Part shown: positions 44,718 to 52,196 of the stretch, in pieces
Numbering within the stretch: position 1 is the stretch's first letter
Layout: every line of letters starts with the position of its first letter
NCBI GenBank assembly: GCA_903231505.1
Contig: CAFBRK010000134.1
Span: 1 to 54,579, forward strand
Direction: 5' to 3'
Length of the DNA: 54,579 nt
DNA from: Olavius algarvensis associated proteobacterium Delta 3
Lineage (GTDB): Bacteria > Desulfobacterota > Desulfobacteria > Desulfobacterales > CAFBRK01
Program-made: the position numbers and the translations under genes
Notes under the pieces: generated by a model
The model's input: the letters and a program-made list of their open reading frames with translations, nothing else
What the model was told of the DNA's origin: nothing
Database searches by the model: none

Positions 44718-45644
44718 GTCACATCCTCCGTGATTGCCTGGATATGTTTCAGCATGTCTTCGGTCATGGATTTAAGATCGTACCCGGGGCGCCATCCCCA
44801 CTCCTCCCGTGCAGCGCTATCGTCGATGCTGTCAGGCCAACTGTCGGCAATGGCCTGCCGAATTGGATCGATGTTAAAACTCAACTCGAAGTCGGGAATC
44901 ACTTTCTTTATCTCGGCAGCGATCGTTTCCGGAGCAACCGACATTGCTGCGACATTAAATCCATTGCGGTGTTTCAAGCATGAAGGATCTGCTTCCATGA
45001 GGTTGATGGCAGCGTTCAGCGCATCCGGCATATACATCATATCCAGAAGCGTTCCCTTTTTTAGATAGCATGTGTATTTCTTATGCTTGACCGCTTCGAA
45101 ATAGATTTCGACGGCGTAATCGGTGGTGCCTCCCCCCGGTGCGGTTTTGTACGAAATCAGACCAGGGAAACGGACGCCCCGCGTGTCTACGCCGAACCGC
45201 TTGTAATAATAATCGCAAAGCAGTTCCCCGGTGACCTTACTAACACCATAAATGGTGTCGGGACGCTGAATGGTGTCCTGGGGAGTATTTATTTTCGGTG
45301 TTGCAGGCCCGTACGTGCCGATATTCGCGGGCCGTTTCCAGTACATTGTATAGGCCATGGACATTAACATTCCAGCACAACTGGGGGGCTTTTTCACCAC
45401 TGGCCGACAGAACCGCCGCCAGATGGTAAATCGTATCCACCTTATGGGTCCTCACCACTTCGGCAACGGTGCCGATGTCGGTACAGTCAATAAAGTGAAA
45501 CGGGCCGGATTCCAGCAACGTCTTATCAGGCTTTTTGTCGTGACCTGCTGCAATAACGTTTTCCTCGCCCAGTCTTTGTCGCAGGACGGGGATCAATTCC
45601 GAACCGATCTGGCCAACTGCTCCGGTTACCATGACTTTTTTCAT
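44705..45644 (-). pseudogene. tdh: NAD-dependent L-threonine dehydrogenase (SDR type), broken by an internal deletion
   Basis: The N-terminal frame (from ATG 45644, after AGGAGGAAAA) has GAVGQIGSELIPVLRQRLG, DCTDIG, YHLAAVLSASGEKAP and NVHGLYNVLETAREY. The continuation IGTYGPATPKINTPQDTIQR, YGVSKVTGELL (catalytic Tyr/Lys), PGGGTTDYAVEIYFEA and DSWPDSIDDSAAREEWGW lies in another frame. At the junction (about 45318-45326) roughly ten residues expected in the family (the VFWPSS strand with catalytic Ser) are missing together with the frame, so about 29-32 bases were lost. This is more than a one-base read error, so loss of function is likely. Confidence 0.85.
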
Positions 45645-45768
45645 TTTTCCTCCTGCTGATGATGTCCGTCAAAGGAAAAATATGGATCTGCAGGCAAACC
45701 GACATTCAGTCACTTTATCTGCCGCCGAATTTGCCGACAGCCCTGTTTGGATCGAGTCCGCGTATCGC

Positions 45769-46257
45769 TCACACTCCTTTTTGTTCGTGGATCAGTCCTT
45801 TCCCGGCCAGATATTCATGAAGTTTCTGTGGTGAAAAATTAATAATATTTTTTGAGAGCTTGTGGATCCGATACCCCTGTCGGGAAAACGGTTCCATCAT
45901 GGGATACAGAAACCGGCGCATCCGTGCCGATGCCGCGAGTATGATGACACGTGAGCGTTTCGTATGGGCCAGTTTTTGAATCCGGTCCAGAACGTCGACG
46001 GCAAAGCGGCGTCTCAATTCATTGACGTGCTGATCCCGTTTATCTTCATAGCCATGGACGCCGCCTCCCATGGGGGCTGCCCCTCGACCGGTCTTGGAGT
46101 CCGAAAAAATCTCCTGGCTATCTTTGATTTCCCTGTTTTCGAGTTCAGTGCAGGCCATTAATCTTGGGCGGGATTCCAGCTCGGGAAACTCGACCGGCTC
46201 GAGAGTGAAAAAACGTGCCAAGGAGCGATTTACCAGTATGATGAGATAGTGACTCAT
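45769..46257 (-). CDS. Host-attachment family protein (bacterial Release Factor 1-like fold)
   Basis: A 162-aa protein from ATG 46257 (GAGGTGCGCAT site). SHYLIILVNRSLARFFTLEP, then KRDQHVNELRRRFAVDVLDRIQKL and RVIILAASARMRRFLYP match the family first annotated as required for attachment to host cells and placed among bacterial eRF1-like (baeRF) proteins. The role here is unknown; ribosome-linked functions have been proposed for the fold. A HEYLAGKGLI segment ends it. Confidence 0.78.
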   Translation of the reverse strand: MSHYLIILVNRSLARFFTLEPVEFPELESRPRLMACTELENREIKDSQEIFSDSKTGRGAAPMGGGVHGYEDKRDQHVNELRRRFAVDVLDRIQKLAHTKRSRVIILAASARMRRFLYPMMEPFSRQGYRIHKLSKNIINFSPQKLHEYLAGKGLIHEQKGV

Positions 46258-46780
46258 ATGCGCACCTCGGAAATTGCATATAAAAGTATTCAAACCACCC
46301 GCCATCTTACGAGGGCTTGCTGTGTTGGATTTCGGGCTAGCGCTGGAAGAGATCTTTAGATTGATGCGTGCGAGGAGGTGAGGTCGGAGCCGATTGCAGA
46401 TCATAAACGACGTATCATATTCTTTCGGAAAGTCCGTCACGCTCAACAGGCGGGTTCTGGAAATGTATTTTTCGTGCAATTATCTTGCTATCACCTCCCC
46501 AACCTATTGTATTTAGTTTATTCGATCGCAACGGCGGAAAAGATGAACGCACGACTGTTTTTTTGAGATGCCGTCAAACACTCCCCATTTCATAAAATGA
46601 CCGTTGGAGGTGGTTAGACCATCCGGTGGCGTCCCAAAATATGTTGAAGGTTGACGGCATTAATATCAGGATAATCACAAATCCTGGAAAATCCATAGCT
46701 CAATACCTATCATGATATCCTTGGGAAAGGGTAGTGGTCAGATCTTAGATATTCTATATCCAAAACGAAAATTTGATATC
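46258..46780. other. Gene-free stretch, start of the accessory region
   Basis: No reading frame with a ribosome site or a recognised motif is present. Base composition is noticeably richer in A and T than before 45700. ATATCC / GGATAT and GATATCTATAG near 46750-46785 border repeat B. Confidence 0.4.
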
Positions 46781-46860
46781 TATAGTGGTTGTCCTAAATA
46801 TGTTCCGATTGCAGACATATGGAAACGATGACCGCAGCGTCGCAGAGGACGCAACGGAAC
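46781..46860 (+). repeat. Dispersed repeat B, copy 2 (80 bp)
   Basis: TATAGTGGTTGTCCTAAATA to GACGCAACGGAAC is the reverse complement of 8635-8714. Its first ~30 bases agree with the reverse complement of the right end of repeat A (TATAGCAGTTGCCATAAATA). Confidence 0.8.
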
Positions 46861-46985
46861 TGTATGTTTGCCCGAATCCCTGAGAGGGGGACTCGGGTAA
46901 AGAGCCCCGGCAGCATATTGAATTTATATGTATTTTTCCAGACGATCGTTTTGCATGTCGCCCCCTCAGCGAAATGCAAAAAGAA

Positions 46986-47353
46986 ACATCCTAGATATCG
47001 TCAAAAATTGGCCGAAAAAGGTGGAATTTATCGAGTCGGGCTAAATCAACCGGGGCATTTCATGAATGCGGTTCTTTATGATGCTCGATGGAAATGAAAA
47101 AACAAAAATCTCCCCGGCTCCCCTGTTATAGCGATTTTCAGAATTCCGTTCCGAAACCTGACCCTACCTTCAATCGGAACATATTTATGGCAACTGCTGT
47201 AAACTGTTCAAATTCAATTGAACAAGCGACTTCTGCAGGGGAACGCTGCGCATTAAGAATGGTCTGCTTGAGCAGTTCGGTGAGGTGTTCGCGGTCTAAA
47301 TATACCAAAAGCAAGAATGCAAGGACATTCTTGCTTTGTCAGCGCCTGTCTGC
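46986..47353 (+). repeat. Segmental duplication, copy 1 (contains gene fragment, repeat A and hairpin)
   Basis: This ~368-bp stretch matches 50598-50965 with few differences. It contains the last ~18 codons of the Cys-rich gene at 50291-50656 (DIVKNWPKKVEFIESG and stop, 46992-47044), so it is a 3' fragment of that gene; then repeat A (47127-47201) and a 9-bp hairpin GCAAGAATG / CATTCTTGC (47311-47334) followed by TTTG. Confidence 0.88.
47127..47201 (+). repeat. Dispersed repeat A, copy 3
   Basis: TATAGCGATTTTCAGAATTC to GGCAACTGCTGTA; the right end is changed from CTATA to CTGTA. It lies within the segmental duplication. Confidence 0.85.
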
Positions 47354-47734
47354 CTGTCCTGTTTATCCTGAGTCCCGCCCTGGCGGAATCGAAGGAAGCG
47401 AACGAAAAATTTTCCCAACGCCCAAATCCCACCGAACGCACAAAGTCTTGACACACCAACACCGACCCGCTAACGTTTTCGGCACAACACTCGCGTTCTC
47501 ATCTTTTGTAGTTTTCTGCATTCAGCAGACCCGATCAAATCCATTTTGTCAGGACTGGGCCACCTCATCCTGCTGATGCTCCACCGGAATTTCCGTTGAA
47601 TATCTATTAATCCCTGGTTTCATTATTGTTCCAATGGTTACCGAAGGAATTTGTCATGGGGATACATTTAAAAATCTGCATGGTTTGCTCCTGACAGATA
47701 TGTCCCATTCTGTTGGGAGCCAAATCGTTCGGAA
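47354..47734. other. Gene-free stretch
   Basis: Contains GCCTGTCCTGTTTATCCTGA and GAATCGAAGGAAGCGAACGA-type motifs seen also near 54220-54270, and otherwise nothing recognised. Confidence 0.4.
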
Positions 47735-47884
47735 ATGAATCTTATTAACGCCATGCTCGTACGGGCAGCAGGCGGCATCGAATCGCTCACAACGGTACCG
47801 GCAAGGACTTCAGAAGACGCAGTGGAACAGATGCGCAAAGCCCGGAAGATGGCATCCAATGTCCGAGAATTAACTCCGAAATAG
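47735..47884 (+). CDS. Possible small protein (49 aa)
   Basis: A 49-codon frame from ATG 47735 to TAG 47884 with a plausible helical product (DAVEQMRKARKMASNV). The ribosome site is weak (TTCGGAA). It could be a small gene or the remnant of a longer one; support is limited to its position before the methionine-rich gene. Confidence 0.25.
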   Translation: MNLINAMLVRAAGGIESLTTVPARTSEDAVEQMRKARKMASNVRELTPK

Positions 47885-47953
47885 TCAATATGCACGAATT
47901 ATTTCCCGCTACTCACGAGTTCGACAACCACAAAAGAGCCACAGGAGGTAGTA

Positions 47954-48475
47954 ATGAGCGTAATGAAACATATGATGAATGGCATGATGCCCGTAATGAT
48001 GAAGGGCGTTTCGTCCGAAGAGAAGCAAGAGATGATGCTCAAGATGATGCCCATGATGATGGCAGACATCGACATGGCGGAGATGATGCCCAAGATGATG
48101 GCTGCCATGCTTCCTGAATTGCTTACCATGAAATCGGAGTTCACGAGCCAGGATGATGCCGGCGAGAAGATGCTGGACAGAATGGCCAACGTGATGCCGA
48201 ACATGTGTGAGCTGATCGACAAGAAGGCGCTTGCCGAGAAGAAAGATGCCATGATCTCGAAGTTGATGGACCGCGAGGTCTTTCGAGAGCGAATGCCGAA
48301 GTGTTTTGCCAAGGGGATGCCTCTGATGGTACGCGGTTTTTTCGAGCACTTCTTACCAGTACTGTCCAAGGAAAAGCGGCAGGAGTTCGTCTCAACCGTG
48401 ATCAGCATGGTGCTTGAGTACGGAGCTCGGGATTTCTCGGACGAAGAGAAACGCGCCCTTGTGTCTAACTCGTAG
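47954..48475 (+). CDS. Methionine-rich protein of unknown function
   Basis: A 173-aa protein with an excellent ribosome site (ACAGGAGGTAGTA). The first ~65 residues are extraordinarily rich in Met (MKHMMNGMMPVMMKG, EMMLKMMPMMMAD, MAEMMPKMMAAML), and the rest is helical with charged residues and two cysteines (NMCELIDKK, MPKCFAKGM). No signal peptide is seen. Met clusters can bind Cu(I) or pack hydrophobic surfaces as in the SRP M domain; neither is shown here. It is followed by a 172-aa two-cysteine protein, probably co-expressed. The gene ends within a structure resembling an integron attC site (48463-48538). Confidence 0.8.
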   Translation: MSVMKHMMNGMMPVMMKGVSSEEKQEMMLKMMPMMMADIDMAEMMPKMMAAMLPELLTMKSEFTSQDDAGEKMLDRMANVMPNMCELIDKKALAEKKDAMISKLMDREVFRERMPKCFAKGMPLMVRGFFEHFLPVLSKEKRQEFVSTVISMVLEYGARDFSDEEKRALVSNS

Positions 48476-48538
48476 TGAGTCGAAAAAGGCGCTGAACCGG
48501 ACGCGGATAAGCCGCGCCGGTTAGCTTGGACGCTAGGC
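48463..48538 (+). other. attC-like imperfect palindrome overlapping the methionine-rich gene stop
   Basis: GTCTAAC (48463-48469) fits the inverse core RYYYAAC and can pair with GCTAGGC (48532-48538) except one position; the canonical partner would be GTTAGAC or GTTAGGC. Between them AACCGG-A-CGCGG (48495-48506) pairs with CCGCG-CCGGTT (48512-48522), leaving a single extrahelical A, as in attC stems. The stop codon of the gene lies inside. The GTT core is changed to GCT, and no integrase is in the window, so the assignment is tentative. Confidence 0.35.
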
Positions 48539-48571
48539 CCGGAATAACGATGAAAAGAAAGGGAAATACAA

Positions 48572-49090
48572 ATGCCTATCCATTTCAATGACCTGGATGT
48601 CGTTCCCGAAGTTTCAGGATTGAGTTCTGCATTGATCGTTCCCTGCAACATGTGCCCTGCAGTGACTGTAGCCGTGAGAGAAGAAAAACCTTTTATTCAA
48701 TTTTTCAGGAGTTTCCTGAAGTCGGCTCCCTTCGAACAATACATGGAGACGCTGCAAAATCAATTGAAAGAAAAGGGCGTAAACACAAGAGTGTTCAAGA
48801 ACTATATTCCTCACCAATGGTTTATGTGCATGTGGACTTCAGCCAGGCGTGAAAAGCTGCAGAAATTAGCAAAACAATATGATGCTGTGATAGTGTTGGG
48901 TTGCGAATCTGCGACCGAAACCGCTCGCGATGTGGTCAAATCAAACGGCTGCAAAGTGATCGAAGGCATGGAAGTTACCGGTATAATGAACGCACAACTA
49001 AGGTTCCATTTGCCAGGTAATGTCTCCTTTGAAAATTGCAAGATAGTTCCCATATCCCAGAAGATGAAAGAAGGAGAAACGTCGGGCTGA
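48572..49090 (+). CDS. Two-cysteine-motif protein of unknown function
   Basis: A 172-aa soluble protein starting after GAAAGGGAAATACAA. It carries VPCNMCPAVTVAVRE (Cys 25 and 28), FMCMWTSARR, and an alpha/beta-looking segment YDAVIVLGCESATETARDVV with a further Cys, then VIEGMEVTGIMNAQLRF. The CxxC and the later Cys could bind a metal or cofactor. It follows the methionine-rich gene by 96 bases, so the pair may act together. The family is not recognised. Confidence 0.78.
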   Translation: MPIHFNDLDVVPEVSGLSSALIVPCNMCPAVTVAVREEKPFIQFFRSFLKSAPFEQYMETLQNQLKEKGVNTRVFKNYIPHQWFMCMWTSARREKLQKLAKQYDAVIVLGCESATETARDVVKSNGCKVIEGMEVTGIMNAQLRFHLPGNVSFENCKIVPISQKMKEGETSG

Positions 49091-49399
49091 CACGGCACCC
49101 ACCGGCAAGGAGGACTTTTGCTTGCGCCTTGCAGGCCTGCTTGGGAATATAGGAGTTGTCTCAGCGCAACAAGTAATGGAGTTCTCGGGGTCGGACCAAG
49201 CTACCAATAAATGCAGGATCCAAGGCCCGCCTAAACGCGGTAAAATTCAAGGGGCCAAGGGGTCAAGTGAAAAGATGAACTGAGGTTTACCTGCCGTTGG
49301 CAGCGCCGGAGGCGACCAGGGTCATCCGCCTTTGACGGACGGGTAAACCCTCCAGAGGAGGGCAAGCTTCAAGTGAGAGGATAACAAAAGATTTTGATC
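49091..49399. other. Intergenic stretch with repeated TCGGACCAAGCTA
   Basis: CTCGGGGTCGGACCAAGCTA (49183-49202) reappears as CTCGGGTCGGACCAAGCTA at 49902-49920. About 49230-49375 is low-complexity sequence with GCCAAGGGG, GGCAGCGCCGGAGGCGACC and TTTGACGGACGGG motifs similar to cassettes elsewhere. No gene is supported. Confidence 0.5.
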
Positions 49400-49900
49400 A
49401 TGATGAAACCTCAGCCCCGAACATTCGCCATCCTCATTGCCGTCATCCTTTATCCTGGTCTTGTCAGTGCCGGCCAATTCAAGGTTACCCAGGTGTATGA
49501 CGACTGCTCATTTCGAGCCTCCAGGAAAAATACCGAAATTAAGGTTCGACTGGTCGGAATAAAAATCCCGGAAGTATCAAAAAAGAAAAGAGAGTCTGGG
49601 CAGTCTATCCGCGATCAGGCAAAGAAACGCTTAATCGGGCTCATTTTGACCAGACCTGTCGACATCCAGGAATTCGGTTACGCACCGGACCATCGCATAC
49701 TGGGCGAGGTGCTCGCGCCTCGACACGCTGTTCTTCTTGAAGTCCCCTACAGCGACACGGTAAACGTGAATCTGGTGCTGGTTGAAGAGGGGCTGGCAGC
49801 AGTATACCGGGGGAAAATGCCGAGTGGATTCGACGCCGGACGGTATTGGGAAGCTGAGAGCCGGGCCCGCAAGCTTGGTCGGGGCATGTGGAGCCGATGA
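49400..49900 (+). CDS. Secreted thermonuclease-family (SNase) protein
   Basis: A 166-aa exported protein from ATG 49400; a signal peptide ends about LYPGLVSA. The SNase fold shows VTQVYDDCSFRA, KVRLVGIKIPEV with the active-site Arg and Glu, DHRILGEV with the second Arg, and a C-terminal GRGMWSR. The usual Asp of the GIDTPE motif is Lys (GIKIPE), so a Ca2+ ligand is lacking and activity may be reduced or altered. Likely a periplasmic or surface nucleic-acid-binding protein. Confidence 0.85.
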   Translation: MMKPQPRTFAILIAVILYPGLVSAGQFKVTQVYDDCSFRASRKNTEIKVRLVGIKIPEVSKKKRESGQSIRDQAKKRLIGLILTRPVDIQEFGYAPDHRILGEVLAPRHAVLLEVPYSDTVNVNLVLVEEGLAAVYRGKMPSGFDAGRYWEAESRARKLGRGMWSR

Positions 49901-49970
49901 CGCTCGGGTCGGACCAAGCTAACTTACTGCTATTAGATTGAAAGTCTTTTCACATTAGAAGGTTAGCTTG
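49872..49970 (+). terminator. Overlapping inverted repeats around the nuclease stop
   Basis: AGCTTGGTC (49872-49880) pairs perfectly with GACCAAGCT (49912-49920), and CAAGCTAAC (49915-49923) pairs with GTTAGCTTG (49962-49970), so the shared arm can form either of two alternative hairpins. No T-run follows. The two mutually exclusive hairpins might act in termination or RNA processing. Confidence 0.4.
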
Positions 49971-50290
49971 CTACGACACCAGATCCGCACTTTTTTTATT
50001 GAAAAGAAAATGTTATTAGCCGCGGACACACGCAGACACACACAGACTTTTGAGCCGAGCGACATGCTCGGCTCAAACAAGTCATCGCTTCGCGATATGG
50101 GATTCTGGAAATTGCCCGAAGGGCATCGAGTCAAATAGCCGGCCATGCCTGTCCATCATAGCTAGCAGCGACGCCGGATCGGCCGGCTATTATCCGCGCC
50201 TGTCGAACGAATCCCGCCGCGGCGGGATGAGTGGGCGGCTAATTCATTATATTTTAAGCGTTCATATTCACGGATTCAGGTGGTTACGCT
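49971..50290. other. Palindrome-rich gene-free stretch
   Basis: A 12-bp stem TTTGAGCCGAGC (50049-50060) / GCTCGGCTCAAA (50066-50077) with a five-base loop is perfect, and AATAGCCGGCC (50134-50144) / GGCCGGCTATT (50181-50191) is an 11-bp perfect inverted repeat with a 36-base spacer. CCCGCCGCGGCGGG at about 50211-50226 is a further palindrome. No gene is present before the Cys-rich ORF. Confidence 0.55.
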
Positions 50291-50656
50291 ATGCATGCGT
50301 TCCAGGAATGTTTTGTGTGCGGCAAGAAATGGTTTTCCCGTGATGATTTTTTAGATGACCCGGGCATCGAAATCATCGGGTATCAGGTAAACTTTGATGA
50401 CCTTCTGGCCGGCATTTTCCTTTTCAATCACTCGTGCAGTGCCACTGTTTCCTTATCTGTTCGATATTTCAACGGGTTGTATGAAGGCCCGATTTTCGAA
50501 AATCGGGCCACAGGAAGCGATGAGTGCCCGGAATATTGCCTGTACCAGGATCAATTGGACAAATGTTCCGCCCGGTGTGAGTGCGCCTATGTCTGGAACA
50601 TCATAGATATCGTCAAAAATTGGCCGAAAACGGTGGAATGTATCGAGTCGGGCTAA
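50291..50656 (+). CDS. Cysteine-rich protein of unknown function
   Basis: A 121-aa soluble protein. It begins HAFQECFVCGKKWFSRDDF, continues FLFNHSCSATVSL and ends with CPEYC, CSARCECAYVWNIIDIVKNW. The CxxC pairs and HxC suggest one or two zinc or other metal sites. It is preceded by CAGGTGG. A copy of its last ~18 codons lies at 46992-47044 within the segmental duplication, so a second gene of this type was probably truncated. The family is not recognised. Confidence 0.75.
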   Translation: MHAFQECFVCGKKWFSRDDFLDDPGIEIIGYQVNFDDLLAGIFLFNHSCSATVSLSVRYFNGLYEGPIFENRATGSDECPEYCLYQDQLDKCSARCECAYVWNIIDIVKNWPKTVECIESG

Positions 50657-50738
50657 ATCAACCAGGGCACTACGTGAATGCGGTTCTCTATGATGCTCAA
50701 TAGAAATCAAAAAACAAAAATGTCCTCGGCTCCCCTGT

Positions 50739-50813
50739 TATAGCGATTTTCAGAATTTCGTTCCGAAACCTGACCCTACCTTCAATCGGAACATATTTAT
50801 GGCAACTGCTATA
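50739..50813 (+). repeat. Dispersed repeat A, copy 4
   Basis: TATAGCGATTTTCAGAATTT to GGCAACTGCTATA with intact TATAGC/GCTATA ends, inside the segmental duplication. Confidence 0.85.
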
Positions 50814-50922
50814 AACTGTTCAAATTCAATTGAACAAGCGACTTCTGTAGGGGAACGCTACGCATTATGAATGGTCTACTTGAGCCGTTCGGTGAGGTGT
50901 TCGCGGTCTAAATATACCAAAC

Positions 50923-50950
50923 GCAAGAATGCAAGGACATTCTTGCTTTG
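50923..50950 (+). terminator. Hairpin with short T-run downstream of the Cys-rich gene
   Basis: GCAAGAATG CAAGGA CATTCTTGC is a perfect 9-bp stem followed by TTTGTC. It could end transcription from the Cys-rich gene; the same structure stands at 47311-47334. Confidence 0.5.
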
Positions 50951-50980
50951 TCAGCGTGTGTCTGCGGCTAATGAGAGCTC

Positions 50981-51271
50981 TGTGTCCTCCGACCTCTGAC
51001 CTCTGTCATCTGTATCCCGTCCTCCGACCCGCCAAAGGCGGGCAAGCCTCTGACCTCCGACCTCCGACCTCTGTCCTCCGCCCTCCGCCCTCCGTCCTCT
51101 GTCATCTGTCCTCCGCCCTCTGTCCTCCACCCTCCGTCCTCCGCCCTCTGTCCTCCGACCTCCGACCTCCGACTTCGGACCCGCCAAAGGCGGGCAAGCC
51201 TCCGACCTCTGACCTCCGACATCTGTCTCCGCCCTCTGACATCTGACCTCCGACCTCTGACCTCTGTGAGA
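50981..51271 (-). repeat. Long 7-bp tandem array with embedded hairpins, locus 6
   Basis: The longest heptamer array of the window, about 35 units of GTCCTCY/GACCTCY/GCCCTCY type on this strand (RGAGGNC on the other). It is interrupted twice by the same 15-mer CCCGCCAAAGGCGGG plus CAAGCCT (51028-51042 and 51180-51194), a 6-bp stem with AAA loop. Borders are GAGAGCTCTGTG-like (50970) and CTCTGTGAGAG (51260). All open frames through it are Arg/Gly/Ser/Glu-rich artefacts. Confidence 0.9.
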
Positions 51272-51512
51272 GACATGGCCCAACAACTGATCCAGAATGC
51301 TTAAATGCAAGACCTGACCCCATTCCCGCGGGCGGAAAATTCTGTATACGTGGGGGGTTGGGGTTAAGGACTTCGATCAGACTTCCATGTCGCTCATGGA
51401 AAATGCCATAACCACCACGCGACAGCGGTAATCAAGGGTTATCCTGCTTCTCGATTACCGTAAGCGCCGTTGAGATGCGCATTTTTTGTCAATTCGAAAC
51501 GGAGGATCAAAC
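51272..51512 (+). promoter_or_regulatory. Leader region of the secreted protein gene with two hairpins
   Basis: TTCCATG (51383-51389) pairs with CATGGAA (51395-51401), and CGGTAATC (51426-51433) pairs with GATTACCG (51453-51460). They lie within 130 bases of the GTG start and may be part of its 5' untranslated region. No promoter boxes are assigned with confidence. Confidence 0.35.
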
Positions 51513-52052
51513 GTGAAGATAGTACCCTTCGCACTTTTGTTGATTCTTGGCTACCATCTATGTTTTGCAGAGCCGTACGAGGTAAGGAGGAAGATCGTAT
51601 ATGACGACAACAGTAGGTTCATGCATAAAACCTTGTTGGCAGCCGGGGAAGATGCAAACAGGAGATCCATGATTTCGAAGAAACAATCGAAGACTCATTA
51701 TGCAGATGTTATGAAAGAGAAATGGGAGGGCAAAGACATTCTCCATTATCAAACATCCATGGGCAAGACGGCGCTGAGGCATTGTATCCACTTTACTGCC
51801 GAACCAAGTGGCTGTGTGATCAGGGATATGAAGTGGAAGAGCAAAACATCTCCTGAAATCTGCTATATCCAAAGGGGTGGGCTGCAGACCTATATCATGA
51901 TCAAATACCACACAGCCACAGAGAAAAGAGCGTTGATTCAATTTGCAGTCCAGGAGGCCTTGACAGGTGAGGAGCTGGAGGTTGTCAGCGAGGACGGTTC
52001 CCAAAAATTAATCGTCAAGGAAGGCGGATATTGCGAACGTAATTATGATTAG
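51513..52052 (+). CDS. Secreted protein of unknown function
   Basis: A 179-aa protein starting at GTG 51513, preferred because GGAGGATCAAAC precedes it and because a signal peptide begins there (VKIVPFALLLILGYHLCFA). The mature part has EPYEVRRKIVYDDNSRFMHK, two cysteines (RHCIHF, SGCVIRDM) that could form a disulfide and a third in PEICYIQRGG, a strand-rich middle and a final VVSEDGSQKLIVKEGGYCERN. It resembles no family I recognise; a periplasmic role is expected. Confidence 0.75.
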   Translation: MKIVPFALLLILGYHLCFAEPYEVRRKIVYDDNSRFMHKTLLAAGEDANRRSMISKKQSKTHYADVMKEKWEGKDILHYQTSMGKTALRHCIHFTAEPSGCVIRDMKWKSKTSPEICYIQRGGLQTYIMIKYHTATEKRALIQFAVQEALTGEELEVVSEDGSQKLIVKEGGYCERNYD

Positions 52053-52196
52053 AAGCTTTGCAATTGATGACTATGTCAGGAGTTTCCAAAATGGTTCTCC
52101 TGTCGATGTTACACCAATCCAAAAGGCGGTCGGTGTCTCACCTTCTTTGTCACAAAAGAAATGCGGGCCTTTCCTGTTGAGTCGATAGTGAATCAT

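Larger units (their letters stand above)
50598..50965 (+). repeat. Segmental duplication, copy 2
   Basis: Counterpart of 46986-47353; includes the 3' end of the Cys-rich gene, repeat A (50739-50813) and the hairpin at 50923-50946. The two copies are 3.6 kb apart in direct orientation and differ at scattered positions only. Confidence 0.88.

Noticed and set aside
48495..48522. tRNA- or rRNA-like structure near 48500
   Set aside because: No cloverleaf, no T-loop GTTC consensus and no anticodon stem; the hairpin fits an attC-like or plain palindrome better.
47899..48651. 250-aa minus-strand frame opposite the methionine-rich gene
   Set aside because: The plus-strand gene has an excellent ribosome site and sensible composition; the minus frame is its Ser/His/Ile-rich shadow.
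50968..51276. Arg/Gly/Ser-rich reading frames across the heptamer array at 50981-51271
   Set aside because: They arise from translating a 7-bp repeat in three phases; there is no ribosome site and all phases stay open by composition.
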